From Pseudoalteromonas aurantia (lineage in GTDB: Bacteria; Pseudomonadota; Gammaproteobacteria; Enterobacterales; Alteromonadaceae): a DNA stretch of 34,534 nt. The notes beneath the pieces are model-generated. The model did not search any database, was not told the origin of the DNA, and was given only the letters and a program-made list of their open reading frames with translations. The stretch spans positions 1 through 34,534 of the forward strand of contig NZ_PNBY01000051.1 in NCBI RefSeq assembly GCF_005886875.1. The letters run 5' to 3'. The position numbers were made by a program, and so were the translations under genes. Below are positions 9,801-18,306 of this stretch, piece after piece; the first letter of the stretch is position 1, and each line of letters begins with the position of its first letter.

Positions 9801-9949
9801 TCTACATTCGGAAACATCTGCCTCTGAATGGTAGAATAGGTAAAAATACCAATAATGATGATAAACCACATTAGTAGGTTTGCCGCAACCGGGTTATTAG
9901 CAAAAAAAGCAATTAAGCCGGTTTGTTTTTGCTGTTCATGCGTACTCAC
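6806..9949 (-). CDS. RND efflux transporter permease
   Basis: This inner-membrane proton-driven pump of the AcrB/ACR_tran superfamily has about 1047 aa. It has the expected order: TM1 after FFANNPVAANLLMW, a large periplasmic loop, TM2-6, TM7, a second loop, and TM8-12. The TM4 proton-relay pair Asp404-Asp405 is in GIVVDDAIVIGE. In TM10 the position of the AcrB lysine is Asn931 (VINDSLV), a pattern found in a separate RND clade. The frame opens at GTG 9958, but I prefer GTG 9949 because AAGGGTGGG lies eight bases before it. The adaptor gene ends 15 bases upstream. No TolC-like gene is nearby, so it must use an outer-membrane channel encoded elsewhere. The substrate cannot be told. Confidence 0.93.
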   Translation of the reverse strand: MSTHEQQKQTGLIAFFANNPVAANLLMWFIIIIGIFTYSTIQRQMFPNVEINYITVSANYPGASPQEIEESILIKVEESLQDVTDIEEAVYRASHGSGSAQLKIDPDVELTDVLDKVKLRVDSIATFPAAMEPLTVSQIEFRQDVVGMTVSADLPLTQLKPIAKEIEDELLHLGNVSLVSVDVPLDEIAIEIKPDVLRQYNLTIADIANSIRNYSANISAGELRTEAGIISVRVENQSYSGNEFRQLPIKVGANGAQVLLKDVAFIKDEFTEGERYFKLNGKNAVYIQVKATTEQNMVPVANSVNAYIKQKNEQLPVGVTIESLVDMTYYLNGRLSMMKTNLLQGMFLVALMLFVFLRFKLAMWVTIGIPVCFLGAIMLMPALGITLNVTSLFAFIMVLGIVVDDAIVIGESAYTEVEKKGPGVENVIRGAKRVATPATFGVLTTMAVFAPLMFSTGPESSNFISIAGVVLLCLFFSLIESKLILPAHIAQIKFKPLAEKSWRNGFNRRFFGFVNGPYKRFVTRCVEWRWTVLFSFISIFIISISLMTSGHIRTLFLPKIPHDFPAIKLTMNNNVSDDQTIAAAKLLEQLVIDIDQQVEQEYGVKMVKNVMVFNMDRTSAQVMAPLVDEELRPFDTFELSRRWRENMPEIAGVKSILVEDEVINLGDDGDFGYLLYGSDIETLNAAGRQLITLLQQESGLFDISSTIDPASKEIQLSLKPVAYDLGLTLRDIGSQVGASFYGGEAQRVIRNGEEVRVMVRYPKLTREAYSSLKHTVITTPQGKEVVLGDVVDLIEKPGISYIRREEGYRTVYVYGNIDEEAIEPTAVTKRIDEVILPELLKSFPTVKTKLSGAVEEQQAQANEQIVFFVIGMLMVYILLAIPLKSYAQPLIVMSVIPFSLVGALWGHLAFGLDLSLMSAYGIIAAAGVVINDSLVMTDFVNQVRRQGMALKEAVIEAGCARFRAITLTSITTFMGVLPIMFETSLQAMFVIPMAVSLGFAVVFATLITLLLVPCLYIILTDIQGASSKVFGFTTKVFYTIKPRSSKV

Positions 9950-9964
9950 GATATACACCCACCC

Positions 9965-11125
9965 TTATAATTTTTCAGTTGTAGCTGACTGAGTTGAATC
10001 TTCCCCAGCCACTTTTACTGTCATGCCCTTTTGTGGGTATTCTGGTACCGTCGTCACAATTTTTTCATTGTCACTTAAGCCCGTACTGACATAAAAATAA
10101 GTTCCTTCTTCTCGAATAACAGTCACTTTACGTGGCTCTAATTGATTGTCAGCATTGAGCAACCATATAGTTTGGTCATTTACTAAATCTTGTTGCAAGC
10201 GATAAATTCTACTTAATGTTTTACCACCAAATGTGACTTGTACGTACGAGCCAAATTTCACTTGCGGTTGGCGTGTTTTTAACCCATATGGATCTTGAAT
10301 ACGTACAACCAAATTCACCATACGCGTATCTCTGTCAACAACACCCAGATCACGATGCACAACCGCTTGTCGTGTAAAACCATTTAGCCCTGTTTGTTTT
10401 ATTGTGGCAGTTAAGCCCGTGATCCGTTCTGGTAAAAAGGCACTGTCAAAGCCAGCGATTGGGATCACAACCTCAGCATACTCAACACCATTAAGCGTGG
10501 CGACCGGCGAGCCTGTACTAACAAATTGACCTAACCCCACATCTCGAGAAATAACTAACGCATCGTAAGGTGCTCGCACTTCGCAATTTGCCAAATCCCT
10601 TTGCGCCCTTTTGAGTGCTGCGCGTGCAGATTTTACGCCTGCTTGCGCACTTAATACTTGGGGTTTACGTAAAAATAAGTCGGTATGCTTACGATTAGGA
10701 AAACGTTTGGCTTCATCTGCGGCAACATCGGCCTGTGCTTGCTCTTCTATTAATGTTGCTTGAGCGCGCGATAAGTCAGCCTCAGCTTGTAATACAGCCG
10801 CTTCGTAATTGTCTTTTTCAATTTCCATTAACACGTCACCACGTGCAACAATCCCCCCACTGACAAAATTAGGGTGCCATGCAGTCACTTCACCCGAAAC
10901 TTGAACTGAAAGCTGTGTTGACTCAAAGGGCTTAACTTCGCCATAGCTGTTAATCACAACTTGATGATCTAAGGCAAAAGCAGTTTCGACTTCGACGACA
11001 GGTCGAGTATCAACTAATGCTTTCTCATCTGGCTCTGTCGCTAGCGCATTGATGGCCACTGTTCCCATCCCCCCTGCTGCTAGCATGACTAGTGGCAAGA
11101 TTATTTTTAATATTTTTGTTTGCAT
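9965..11125 (-). CDS. RND periplasmic adaptor (membrane fusion protein)
   Basis: The 386-aa HlyD/AcrA-type adaptor links the RND permease to an outer-membrane channel. A single N-terminal membrane segment or uncleaved signal spans residues 5-25 (ILKIILPLVMLAAGG). Next come a lipoyl half-motif (EVTAWHPNFVSGGIVARGDVLMEIE), a short coiled-coil hairpin rich in Ala/Glu, the second lipoyl half (RAPYDALVISRDVGLGQFVSTGSPVATL) and beta-barrel/membrane-proximal domains. The frame opens at GTG 11137; ATG 11125 is chosen because it begins directly at the signal-anchor. The permease follows, so the two form an operon. Confidence 0.9.
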   Translation of the reverse strand: MQTKILKIILPLVMLAAGGMGTVAINALATEPDEKALVDTRPVVEVETAFALDHQVVINSYGEVKPFESTQLSVQVSGEVTAWHPNFVSGGIVARGDVLMEIEKDNYEAAVLQAEADLSRAQATLIEEQAQADVAADEAKRFPNRKHTDLFLRKPQVLSAQAGVKSARAALKRAQRDLANCEVRAPYDALVISRDVGLGQFVSTGSPVATLNGVEYAEVVIPIAGFDSAFLPERITGLTATIKQTGLNGFTRQAVVHRDLGVVDRDTRMVNLVVRIQDPYGLKTRQPQVKFGSYVQVTFGGKTLSRIYRLQQDLVNDQTIWLLNADNQLEPRKVTVIREEGTYFYVSTGLSDNEKIVTTVPEYPQKGMTVKVAGEDSTQSATTEKL

Positions 11126-11261
11126 GTCCAATATCACCCCAAAATTATTTCCTCATGCAATACTAGCAAGATTCACAAAGCAATAAACGTGACATTTGTA
11201 AGATTCTGTTGCTAATTATAAAAATCAGTAAAAAGGACTTTATGATGTGGTAAATTCATCA

Positions 11262-11286
11262 AAAAATTCTAATAATAGGCATTAGA
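11262..11286 (-). terminator. Weak terminator of the ABC exporter operon
   Basis: A short AT-rich stem (TCTAAT / ATTAGA, 7-nt loop) is followed by six T on the minus strand, about 20 bases after the FtsX-type permease stop. The stem is weak, so read-through into the RND operon is possible. Confidence 0.35.
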
Positions 11287-11304
11287 TAAACGAAGGCGGA
11301 TGGC

Positions 11305-13707
11305 CTACTCCTTACCTCCACGTAACTGAGATCCGATTGCGTGCTTCAATTGCTGCTGCAACGGTTGGTAAACCCAAAAAGCCGCATTTATCAACACCAC
11401 ACAAACAGCAATACAGAAGCTTGCAGCCCATACATCCATCGCAGTAGTAAAATAATTAACGAGTAATATACTACCAACGACAGCAATGAGCGTGGCGATG
11501 GCTGCAACTCGTCCAAATTGAAGTAGCATTTCCGTCACCAATTGCGAATTTTTTGCCCCTATCGCTCGTTTCATGGCGATGGTTTGCCTCTGAGCTGATT
11601 GACAGATGCTCATGACACCAAATAATCCTACTGCAGCTAAAACGAGTGTCACAATTGTGATACAGATACTTACCCATAGCAGTAGCTTATTGGCGAGTAA
11701 TAACGCTGATCGCTGACTTTCAAGGCTCTGAACCCTAAATACTTTCATACCTGGCTGATGTTGTTCAAAAAGCTGCTCCATCTTCACTTTTGATAGTGAG
11801 TGACCTGGCACTAAATGCACTAACAAATAATGCCTGCCCTGTGTTGCACGATACACAAAACTCGGGGTTCTTGAGCCATTCACACTCACTTGATCAGCCA
11901 CTACCCCAATAATCTGCATCGCTGCATCGGGGTCATCGATATTAAAACTCAGTCGAGTTGATAATGCTTGGTCAATACCACCCAGTTGTTTAGCCAATGA
12001 CTCACTGATCATTAAAACATTGGCATTATTTTGAACATCGGTGACATCAAAAAACCGTCCTGCCAATAATGTCTGTGAAAAAAACGTTGCATAGCGATAA
12101 TCTACCACTTTTCCTAATGGCGTCACCTTTTTCAGCGTATCAACCAAAGTTAGGTCCCAGGTAATAAGTTGCTCTCCTAACGGTGAATTGCTACGACTAA
12201 CTTGTTCAACCATTGGGAGCGCTTCAAGAACATTAGCAGCGTGTGTATAGGCTGCTTGTTGCGCAGCCTCCCCACTCCCTGTGGTATCCGAAAGTTGCAC
12301 AATAAATTTATCTTTTAATGGCAGCGTATGTGCCAGTTCAATTTGTTGCCATTGCTGCCATGCAACAGTCAATAAACAACTAACAATCATCATCGCAATG
12401 GCGAGCTGGCTGACCACGGATATATTAATTTGCTGCGCACTGACTTGCACACCAACCCCCTTTGTCGCACCCGCCATAGCTTGCGCTAAACCTTGATAGG
12501 GAAATCGCGACAGTCCAACTGAAACCAACACACTGTTTAGCAGTAGCACGCTGGCTAGTATCATTACCACAATAGGCCAAGATAGTGTCAGCAAACTTAC
12601 ATGAGGAAACAAAGTCGCTAACCAAGGTGCGCCATAAAGCAAGCTTAAGTGGGCAATTATCATCGCTAAAGCCGTGGCCGTAAACATGATAAGCAATCCT
12701 TCACACCACAACTGCGCATACAATTGTTTCTTTTTGGCACCCAATGCGACACGGAGCACCAATTGATGTCTTCGAGTCGCCAACATGGCGATGTACAAGT
12801 TACAGACATTAAACAAAACCATGAGTAATAGCCCTATCGCGCCAGCTAGTACACCTAAAACGAGCGAACGGCTCGACCCCAATAAGACTGCTTTCAAAGG
12901 GGTTAACCATATTTTTATGTGCCAACCATCAAAATAGGTTTCACCCTTGACGTTCGTTTGCCACACACTATTCATTTCTTGTGATAAATTCAAACTCACA
13001 GTCTCAATCGTTTCAGACTCAGGTAACCGGGCGACCATTAAATTATTTGAATATCGGTTCCACCAAAAGCTTCTGGCTCTGTGTGTGGTTAAATTATGAT
13101 CCCACGCTAACCATACTCCCGTTTTTTGATTAAATTGTGCTAAATTCGCCTCGTTAAAATGTGCCGCCGTCACGCCGATAACTTGAAAACTCGCCTTTCC
13201 AAAAGAAATCGTTTTACCGACAATTTGAGGGTCTTGCTCAGAGTACTTTTGCCAATGCTCAAAGCTCATTACCGCAACAGGGAGGGTATTATCGCTTTGA
13301 TGTGTAAAGCCTCGCCCCAAATGCATGGGTATATCAAACATTGAGAACCATTCATGTGTTACAAATGCCGTATTCACTTTGGGGCTATCCACATGGGACA
13401 ATAAAAGTTGCTCTGCATAGTGTACTAATGCAACCTCTTCTAAATGACGCCTTTGCTGGTACAAAGCCATAAGACTCGGATAATTGAATGCCTCGACATT
13501 AAACTGATCATTTTCATCATACTGAGCAAATTCGACTTTAACGAGGCGATCTGAATTCGGGTAAGGCAACGGACTAAATAAAAGAGAATAGGTGAGTGTC
13601 ACAGCAATAAATAACGTCGTTAATGCTATCACCATACTCATCATCACACTGAACGTGTAACGCGGGGTAGTTAAAACCTGTGAAAATGCATGCATGATCA
13701 TCATCAT
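11305..13707 (-). CDS. MacB-like ABC transporter permease (two FtsX modules)
   Basis: The 800-aa membrane protein has duplicated architecture: TM near 18-42, a large MacB-type periplasmic domain (about 45-275), three TMs (about 280-400), then a second TM, second periplasmic region and three final TMs (about 680-785). The FtsX core signature recurs: RHQLVLRVALGAKKKQL in the first half and RQTIAMKRAIGAKNSQL in the second. Such permeases act as mechanotransmission exporters rather than channels. The start overlaps the ATPase stop (ATGA), a sign of translational coupling. Several ATG codons in a row follow GGAGG, so the real start may be the second or third. The substrate is unknown; relatives export peptides or toxic compounds. 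Confidence 0.9.
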   Translation of the reverse strand: MMMIMHAFSQVLTTPRYTFSVMMSMVIALTTLFIAVTLTYSLLFSPLPYPNSDRLVKVEFAQYDENDQFNVEAFNYPSLMALYQQRRHLEEVALVHYAEQLLLSHVDSPKVNTAFVTHEWFSMFDIPMHLGRGFTHQSDNTLPVAVMSFEHWQKYSEQDPQIVGKTISFGKASFQVIGVTAAHFNEANLAQFNQKTGVWLAWDHNLTTHRARSFWWNRYSNNLMVARLPESETIETVSLNLSQEMNSVWQTNVKGETYFDGWHIKIWLTPLKAVLLGSSRSLVLGVLAGAIGLLLMVLFNVCNLYIAMLATRRHQLVLRVALGAKKKQLYAQLWCEGLLIMFTATALAMIIAHLSLLYGAPWLATLFPHVSLLTLSWPIVVMILASVLLLNSVLVSVGLSRFPYQGLAQAMAGATKGVGVQVSAQQINISVVSQLAIAMMIVSCLLTVAWQQWQQIELAHTLPLKDKFIVQLSDTTGSGEAAQQAAYTHAANVLEALPMVEQVSRSNSPLGEQLITWDLTLVDTLKKVTPLGKVVDYRYATFFSQTLLAGRFFDVTDVQNNANVLMISESLAKQLGGIDQALSTRLSFNIDDPDAAMQIIGVVADQVSVNGSRTPSFVYRATQGRHYLLVHLVPGHSLSKVKMEQLFEQHQPGMKVFRVQSLESQRSALLLANKLLLWVSICITIVTLVLAAVGLFGVMSICQSAQRQTIAMKRAIGAKNSQLVTEMLLQFGRVAAIATLIAVVGSILLVNYFTTAMDVWAASFCIAVCVVLINAAFWVYQPLQQQLKHAIGSQLRGGKE

Positions 13708-14423
13708 ACCTCCAAAGTAGCATGCGCTACCACTGTGCTTATATCACCCAGTATTTCACCATCGAGTAGTTTAATTTTTTTGGGGGCCATATCTGCATAT
13801 CTTGGATCATGTGTCACCATACAAATCGTGCAGCCTTGCCTGTGCAGCTCACCAATCAAACGCATCACTGAATCACCACTTTTTGAATCCAAATTACCTG
13901 TCGGCTCATCAATGAGCAAAATTGCGGGTTCAGCAATAAGCGCTCTGGCAATGGCAACACGCTGCTGTTGACCGCCTGATAACTGATTCGGTTTATGGCC
14001 AGCTCTATGCGATAAGCCCACTTGCTCAAGGCAGGCTAACGCTCGCTGCTTTATACTCGCTTTGTCTGGCTTGGCACTACTATAACGTAGAGGCAGTGAG
14101 ACGTTCTCCAATACCGACAACTCATTTGCCAAATTAAAGGACTGAAATATGAACCCTATTGATTTATTTCTAATTTCGGCAGCATCATCTGGTGTCAGTT
14201 TTGACACATCAGTGCCATTGATGTAGTACTCACCACTACTGGGCGACTCCAATAACCCCATAATCGACAATAATGTAGACTTACCACAGCCTGAAGGCCC
14301 AGATATAGAAACAAACTCCCCTTCTTTGATAATTAACTGAATATTCCTTAAAGCATGCGTTTGCAATAGTTCTGTTTCAAATACCTTATTCACAGCTTGC
14401 ATTGAAATTACAACGTCCATCAT
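13704..14423 (-). CDS. ABC transporter ATP-binding protein (MacB/LolD type)
   Basis: The 239-aa ATPase energises the FtsX-type permease. All motifs are intact: Walker A GPSGCGKS at 42-49, Q-loop Gln94, signature LSGGQQQ at 148-154, Walker B ILLIDE at 168-173, D-loop NLDS and switch His205. GGGAG lies three bases before the first ATG and six before the second, so residue 2 may be the true start. It lies between the adaptor (17-base gap) and the permease (4-base overlap) in a three-gene operon. Confidence 0.95.
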   Translation of the reverse strand: MMDVVISMQAVNKVFETELLQTHALRNIQLIIKEGEFVSISGPSGCGKSTLLSIMGLLESPSSGEYYINGTDVSKLTPDDAAEIRNKSIGFIFQSFNLANELSVLENVSLPLRYSSAKPDKASIKQRALACLEQVGLSHRAGHKPNQLSGGQQQRVAIARALIAEPAILLIDEPTGNLDSKSGDSVMRLIGELHRQGCTICMVTHDPRYADMAPKKIKLLDGEILGDISTVVAHATLEV

Positions 14424-14440
14424 GTGCTCCCAAAATTTGA

Positions 14441-15694
14441 TTAATACAACTCCACCTGCGCACCTTGCTGCGCCAGTGTCGTTAAGTCTGAAATAATGAA
14501 CTGTTCACCAGCACTTGCCCCGTCAGCGATCACGGCCAGTTTTCCTGAACTATTATCGAAACTAACCGTGGTCGCTTTTGTCTGACCTCCGGCTAATATT
14601 TTATATAAAACCACCGGCTTAAATGCACTGTAGTGAGCTGGTCGCAACATATACAATGCATCATGCAAATGTGCCACAATAATCTCAGCATCAATATTCA
14701 ACAAAGGCCTCGCACTCAAAGGCAACTCTCCTTGAAGACTAACTTCAACCTCCACACTGTTATTTTCTACTTGAGAGCTTATTCTCTGCACAACCCCAGC
14801 CACACTATGCTCGCGGATCCGTACTTCACAATTTTGGCCAATAGCCACTTTGGCTATGACACTTTGCGGTACTTTCAACCGTGCAGTTAAGTTTTTCGGG
14901 CTACCCAATAATGCCAACTCAGCTCCTTTTTTCACACTTTGCCCCACAGTTAAAGGCATACGCTGTAAAACGCCAAGCTGAGGTGCTTTTACAGTTAAAT
15001 TTGCCTCTCGAGTACGCAACCGCGTCAGCTCCCAAGACTGCATATCTATACGTTGCTTCGCAAGTTGTAGCAGGCTGGCTTGTAATTTTTCCAGTTGTAA
15101 AAAACGCGTTTTTATACTGCTTAATTGACGTGTCAAATTCTCTTTTTTGGATTTCACTTGTAAAAACGTCAACATCGAGATAATACCTTTACGCAATAAG
15201 GCTTGTTGTGCCGTGAATTCAAGTTCAGCCGTCTTTAAATCCCCTATAAGGGTATCAATTTCAGCTTGCTCTAAAAGTAACTCCCGCTGATGAGTAAGTT
15301 GTAGCTGCGCTCGCATTATTATTGCTTGCTGTAATAACTGCTCATGCCGCTTTACTTGCAACTGCAAATCGGGATTAGACAAACGTGCAATGACCTGACC
15401 TTTTTGTAAAATACTACCCGCTTGATGCAGAACCTCTTCTACAGTTGCATCACTTTCACTGGTAATCATATAGCGCTCAGCACTGTGTAATTTACCAAAA
15501 CTACTGACCTTGATAGATACAGGCCCCCGCTTGACCGTATCAACCAAAATATCCGTACGCTTTACATGTGTCACCGGACTCGCAGCAAACCAAACCCAGC
15601 CTAGGCAAACCCCTATTAAAGTGAGGCTCACTACAATAATCATATAACTAACCGTTCTCGGCGCTTTATGCTTTACAGTATCCACAATATCCAA
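14441..15694 (-). CDS. ABC exporter periplasmic adaptor (HlyD family)
   Basis: The 417-aa membrane fusion protein has one N-terminal TM (residues 18-38) and no signal cleavage site. A lipoyl half is at about 75-108 (SDATVEEVLHQAGSILQKGQVIARL). A long alpha-helical hairpin, about 110-225, is rich in Gln/Leu/Glu. The second lipoyl half (VKAPQLGVLQRMPLTVGQSVKKGAELALLG) and a beta-barrel domain follow. It starts at TTG 15694 (MDIVDTV), the usual N-terminus in this family as I recall it; the ribosome binding site is weak. It is the first gene of the operon behind the sigma-54-type promoter at 15725-15740, giving a leader of about 20 bases. Confidence 0.88.
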   Translation of the reverse strand: MDIVDTVKHKAPRTVSYMIIVVSLTLIGVCLGWVWFAASPVTHVKRTDILVDTVKRGPVSIKVSSFGKLHSAERYMITSESDATVEEVLHQAGSILQKGQVIARLSNPDLQLQVKRHEQLLQQAIIMRAQLQLTHQRELLLEQAEIDTLIGDLKTAELEFTAQQALLRKGIISMLTFLQVKSKKENLTRQLSSIKTRFLQLEKLQASLLQLAKQRIDMQSWELTRLRTREANLTVKAPQLGVLQRMPLTVGQSVKKGAELALLGSPKNLTARLKVPQSVIAKVAIGQNCEVRIREHSVAGVVQRISSQVENNSVEVEVSLQGELPLSARPLLNIDAEIIVAHLHDALYMLRPAHYSAFKPVVLYKILAGGQTKATTVSFDNSSGKLAVIADGASAGEQFIISDLTTLAQQGAQVELY

Positions 15695-15724
15695 TTCTCA
15701 TGGTTCATGTTCTTGAAAATACAA

Positions 15725-15740
15725 AGCCAAAAACGTGCCA
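15725..15740 (-). promoter_or_regulatory. Sigma-54 (-24/-12) promoter of the ABC exporter operon
   Basis: The minus strand reads TGGCACG-N4-TGGCT. The consensus is TGGCACG-N4-TTGCW, so only one base of the core differs. The invariant GG (-24) and GC (-12) have the required spacing. Transcription would start near 15714, about 20 bases before the adaptor start codon. The match, position and strand all fit, and a sigma-54 activator gene lies in the same window. Confidence 0.7.
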
Positions 15741-15798
15741 AAATAAAAGTATATATTTTTTAATTACTTAGAAATAATTATAGGGTGGAATTAAGTTT

Positions 15799-15837
15799 GA
15801 TTCTCAAAACCGGACCAATATTCCGGTTTTGAGAATC
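15799..15837. promoter_or_regulatory. Long palindrome, likely enhancer site for the NtrC-type activator
   Basis: Two perfect 15-bp arms (GATTCTCAAAACCGG and its complement) flank a 9-base centre. There is no T-run, so it is not a terminator. It lies about 85-125 bases upstream of the predicted transcription start, where NtrC-family activators bind. Its two-fold symmetry suits a dimeric Fis-type HTH protein. Binding by the regulator encoded at 22390-23742 is an inference. Confidence 0.6.
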
Positions 15838-16200
15838 TGATCTGGATTTAAAGTATTACCGATTAACCCCATTAAGTGAAAACGATAAAAAGGCGAGGAA
15901 AAGTGGCAAATAATTAAACATTCATGTAGCCATGAACGTGCGATTGAGTATCACTGGTATAGTTAATGAGTGCTAAGGTGAGATGGCTCGTAATGACCAG
16001 CCATCAAAAATAAATAAATCCTGTGAACGACCCATATTATAGAATACAAGATAACATGTACGACTTTTCTAATTTAAACAATATACTTGGTATGGTCATG
16101 GTTCAGAGCGCTTGTTATGCCATAATAATGCACTTCATAAGGCCCTAAACACAGGTAAAAAATCTGGACGCCCCCTGATACAGCTAACCTAGCTTGCTAT
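15838..16200. other. Intergenic stretch with minor inverted repeats
   Basis: No convincing gene is seen. It holds a 7-bp inverted repeat with a 10-base centre (15982-15988 / 15999-16005, GATGGCT) and a small TTCATG/CATGAA palindrome near 15922-15937. A 30-codon plus-strand frame at 16056-16148 has no ribosome binding site. It separates the minus-strand PQ-loop gene from the ABC exporter operon. Confidence 0.5.
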
Positions 16201-16815
16201 TTATGCCACAGCAGGGCGACAACGATAATATAAAATACATCCCATTTGAGCAGCATTAGTTAATAAAATCATCACAAAGGTCATCAAATGAGCCACACTG
16301 ACCTGCGCCATATTCAGCTCTGCTGATAAACCGACCCCCCCAGCTAAAAACTGCAAACTAAAGTAACCAACACTGAGGTTTGCGACATCTTTGCTTTTTA
16401 TCGTTTTATAAGTCTGAGGCATCACCCGAAGTGAACTCATTATCAAACCAACAAATGTCAACCACGTAAATAACTCTGCAGCAGTCACTAACGGACTTAA
16501 TAACAAAAAAAATGGTAACACGGACAAACCTAGCATCATCGCTAATTGTCGGCGTTGCTGTGAGCAAGCATTATAACGAACAAAATAATACAATATCAGT
16601 GAACTTAACATGCCGGTCACCAAAAATGGCAACATCATAAATAACCTATCAAAAAACACGTTATAAGCGATAAAATAACTGCTTTGTGCCACGCCAAAGC
16701 TCATCATCAACAAGGATAACCCCGACACACTGCGGTTTTTGCGGATTTTTTTGACCAGCGGCAAAAAGCTAAACATTAATATCAACGATGAAATAATAGG
16801 TAAATAGATGGCCAA
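16201..16815 (-). CDS. PQ-loop (SWEET/SemiSWEET-like) membrane protein
   Basis: The 204-aa polytopic protein has six to seven hydrophobic helices arranged as two related halves. The first half has LPLVKKIRKNRSVSGLSLLMM and the second has MPQTYKTIKSKDVANLSVGYFSLQF. Both are PQ-loop-type motifs, where a Pro-Gln or Pro-Leu hinge is followed by charged residues and a Ser/Leu-rich helix. Family members carry sugars, amino acids or other small solutes. The start is TTG 16815, with CTGGAG about ten bases upstream and no better in-frame alternative. It is divergent from the lipoprotein gene. The substrate is unknown. Confidence 0.75.
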   Translation of the reverse strand: MAIYLPIISSLILMFSFLPLVKKIRKNRSVSGLSLLMMSFGVAQSSYFIAYNVFFDRLFMMLPFLVTGMLSSLILYYFVRYNACSQQRRQLAMMLGLSVLPFFLLLSPLVTAAELFTWLTFVGLIMSSLRVMPQTYKTIKSKDVANLSVGYFSLQFLAGGVGLSAELNMAQVSVAHLMTFVMILLTNAAQMGCILYYRCRPAVA

Positions 16816-17051
16816 TGCAACACACTCCAGTTACTTTTTTGTAAATAGGTAAACACGACGTAATTTAAAAACAAAACTTGTAAAACAACAAGTTGTGAAT
16901 ATAAATTGGAGATGTGCATTGTAATCACACAGCATCACATTGCAATAAAGGCAACAAAAAACAATTAATGAGACGCAAAGAAACCATTACACTTGCCGAG
17001 ATCTATAGAACGCGATAAATTGATAAACACATGTGTGATAGAAATAATAAA

Positions 17052-18206
17052 ATGAAACAGATACTATTTATTATGGGGTTAGCTTTTCTTTCTGGCTGTA
17101 CAGCGACAAAGAAAATCCCCACAGTCCCTGTAGACCCAGTCTTGCTATTTAATCATACTTTGTTTAATTCTCAGCCCACACCACAAGTCAAAGACATCTT
17201 TAATCTTCCTGTGACTGAACAAAATAAGTTTTTTGCTTATCATCAAAATGCGCTTAAACAAGGGGTGCGACAAGATCGTGTCATATCTGAGTACTTAGAA
17301 AGTAAGCTCAATAGCTTTTCATACGATGGCGCGACCTTATCAGCAACACAAACCCTTGACCAAGATCAAGGTAACTGTATTAGCCTCGCTATATTAACGC
17401 AGGCTTACGCCAACTTAATTGGCATAGAAACAAGCTTTAGAGAAGTCGCCTCCATACCCGTCTATAAAATGTCGGGTCAAACTTTACTTATTTCGAACCA
17501 TTTCAACACCAAGCTACTGGCTCCCACTGAAAAAGAAGAAGGCTGGATCAGTGCTATCCGTCCGGGCACAGTGATTGATTATTTTCCAGCGCAAGATATT
17601 TACTTCGTAGATACCGCAACAGTTGATGATCTCACAGCAAAATTTTACGCTAACCATGCTGCTGACGCACTCTTAAACAAACGCTTTAATGAGAGCTATT
17701 CACATATAATTCAAGCGTTAAAACATGTCAAAGATGATCCTGAACTAATTAATATAGCCGCTATCTTACACCGCAGGGCAGGCGACTCAAAGACAGCAAA
17801 ACAACTCTTTGCATTTGCTTTAACACATAATTTAGTAAGTACCAACTTACTTACTAGCTACGCTGCTTTAGCACAAGAAAATAGTAACTATACGCTGGTA
17901 ACTAAGCTGGAGAATATGACGAATCAGATAGCTAAAACCCCGTTTGATATTATTGCTATTGCACAAAAAGCGATCCATAAGCAGCATTACACCACAGCAG
18001 AAAAGCTGCTCAGTGAGCTCTCTATCGAATACTCTTATTTGCCAGAGCCTTACTTTGAGTTAGCAAAACTTTATTACCTTAAAAACGAGTTAGTACAATC
18101 AAAAGCATATTTATCTAAAGCGCTCAGTAAAGCTGAAGACCAAAAGAAATTAGGTATTTACCAAGCTAAACTGTCAACTTTAGAACAAATAACACACAAA
18201 AAGTAA
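17052..18206 (+). CDS. Lipoprotein with transglutaminase-like and TPR domains
   Basis: The 384-aa protein has a lipoprotein signal ending in lipobox LSGC (Cys16). I therefore start at ATG 17052 rather than the upstream ATG at 17031, which would put seven polar residues in front of the signal. A transglutaminase-like cysteine-peptidase fold follows: Cys109 in DQGNCISLAILTQAYANLIGI, His150 in LLISNHFNTKL and Asp176 in VIDYFP, in the expected order. From about 200 to 380 there are helical TPR-like repeats (HAADALLNKRFNESYSHIIQAL; YFELAKLYYLKNELVQSKAYLSKAL). It is probably anchored in the outer membrane facing the periplasm. The role is unknown. A 100-base gap separates it from the protease gene. 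Confidence 0.75.
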   Translation: MKQILFIMGLAFLSGCTATKKIPTVPVDPVLLFNHTLFNSQPTPQVKDIFNLPVTEQNKFFAYHQNALKQGVRQDRVISEYLESKLNSFSYDGATLSATQTLDQDQGNCISLAILTQAYANLIGIETSFREVASIPVYKMSGQTLLISNHFNTKLLAPTEKEEGWISAIRPGTVIDYFPAQDIYFVDTATVDDLTAKFYANHAADALLNKRFNESYSHIIQALKHVKDDPELINIAAILHRRAGDSKTAKQLFAFALTHNLVSTNLLTSYAALAQENSNYTLVTKLENMTNQIAKTPFDIIAIAQKAIHKQHYTTAEKLLSELSIEYSYLPEPYFELAKLYYLKNELVQSKAYLSKALSKAEDQKKLGIYQAKLSTLEQITHKK

Positions 18207-18306
18207 CTACAAAGTAAACAAAATACTTTACAGTTAACATTTTAATAACTATGTTGGTTGTGTTCGAATTTTCGACAAACGACAACTACATGTAAAGGAA
18301 ATTAAA

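Noticed and set aside
16056..16148. 30-codon hydrophobic plus-strand frame near the PQ-loop gene
   Set aside because: Very short, no ribosome binding site and no supporting context.
16911..16940. CRP-like half-sites between the PQ-loop and lipoprotein genes
   Set aside because: TGTG and TCACA halves are spaced one base too far apart for a CRP site.
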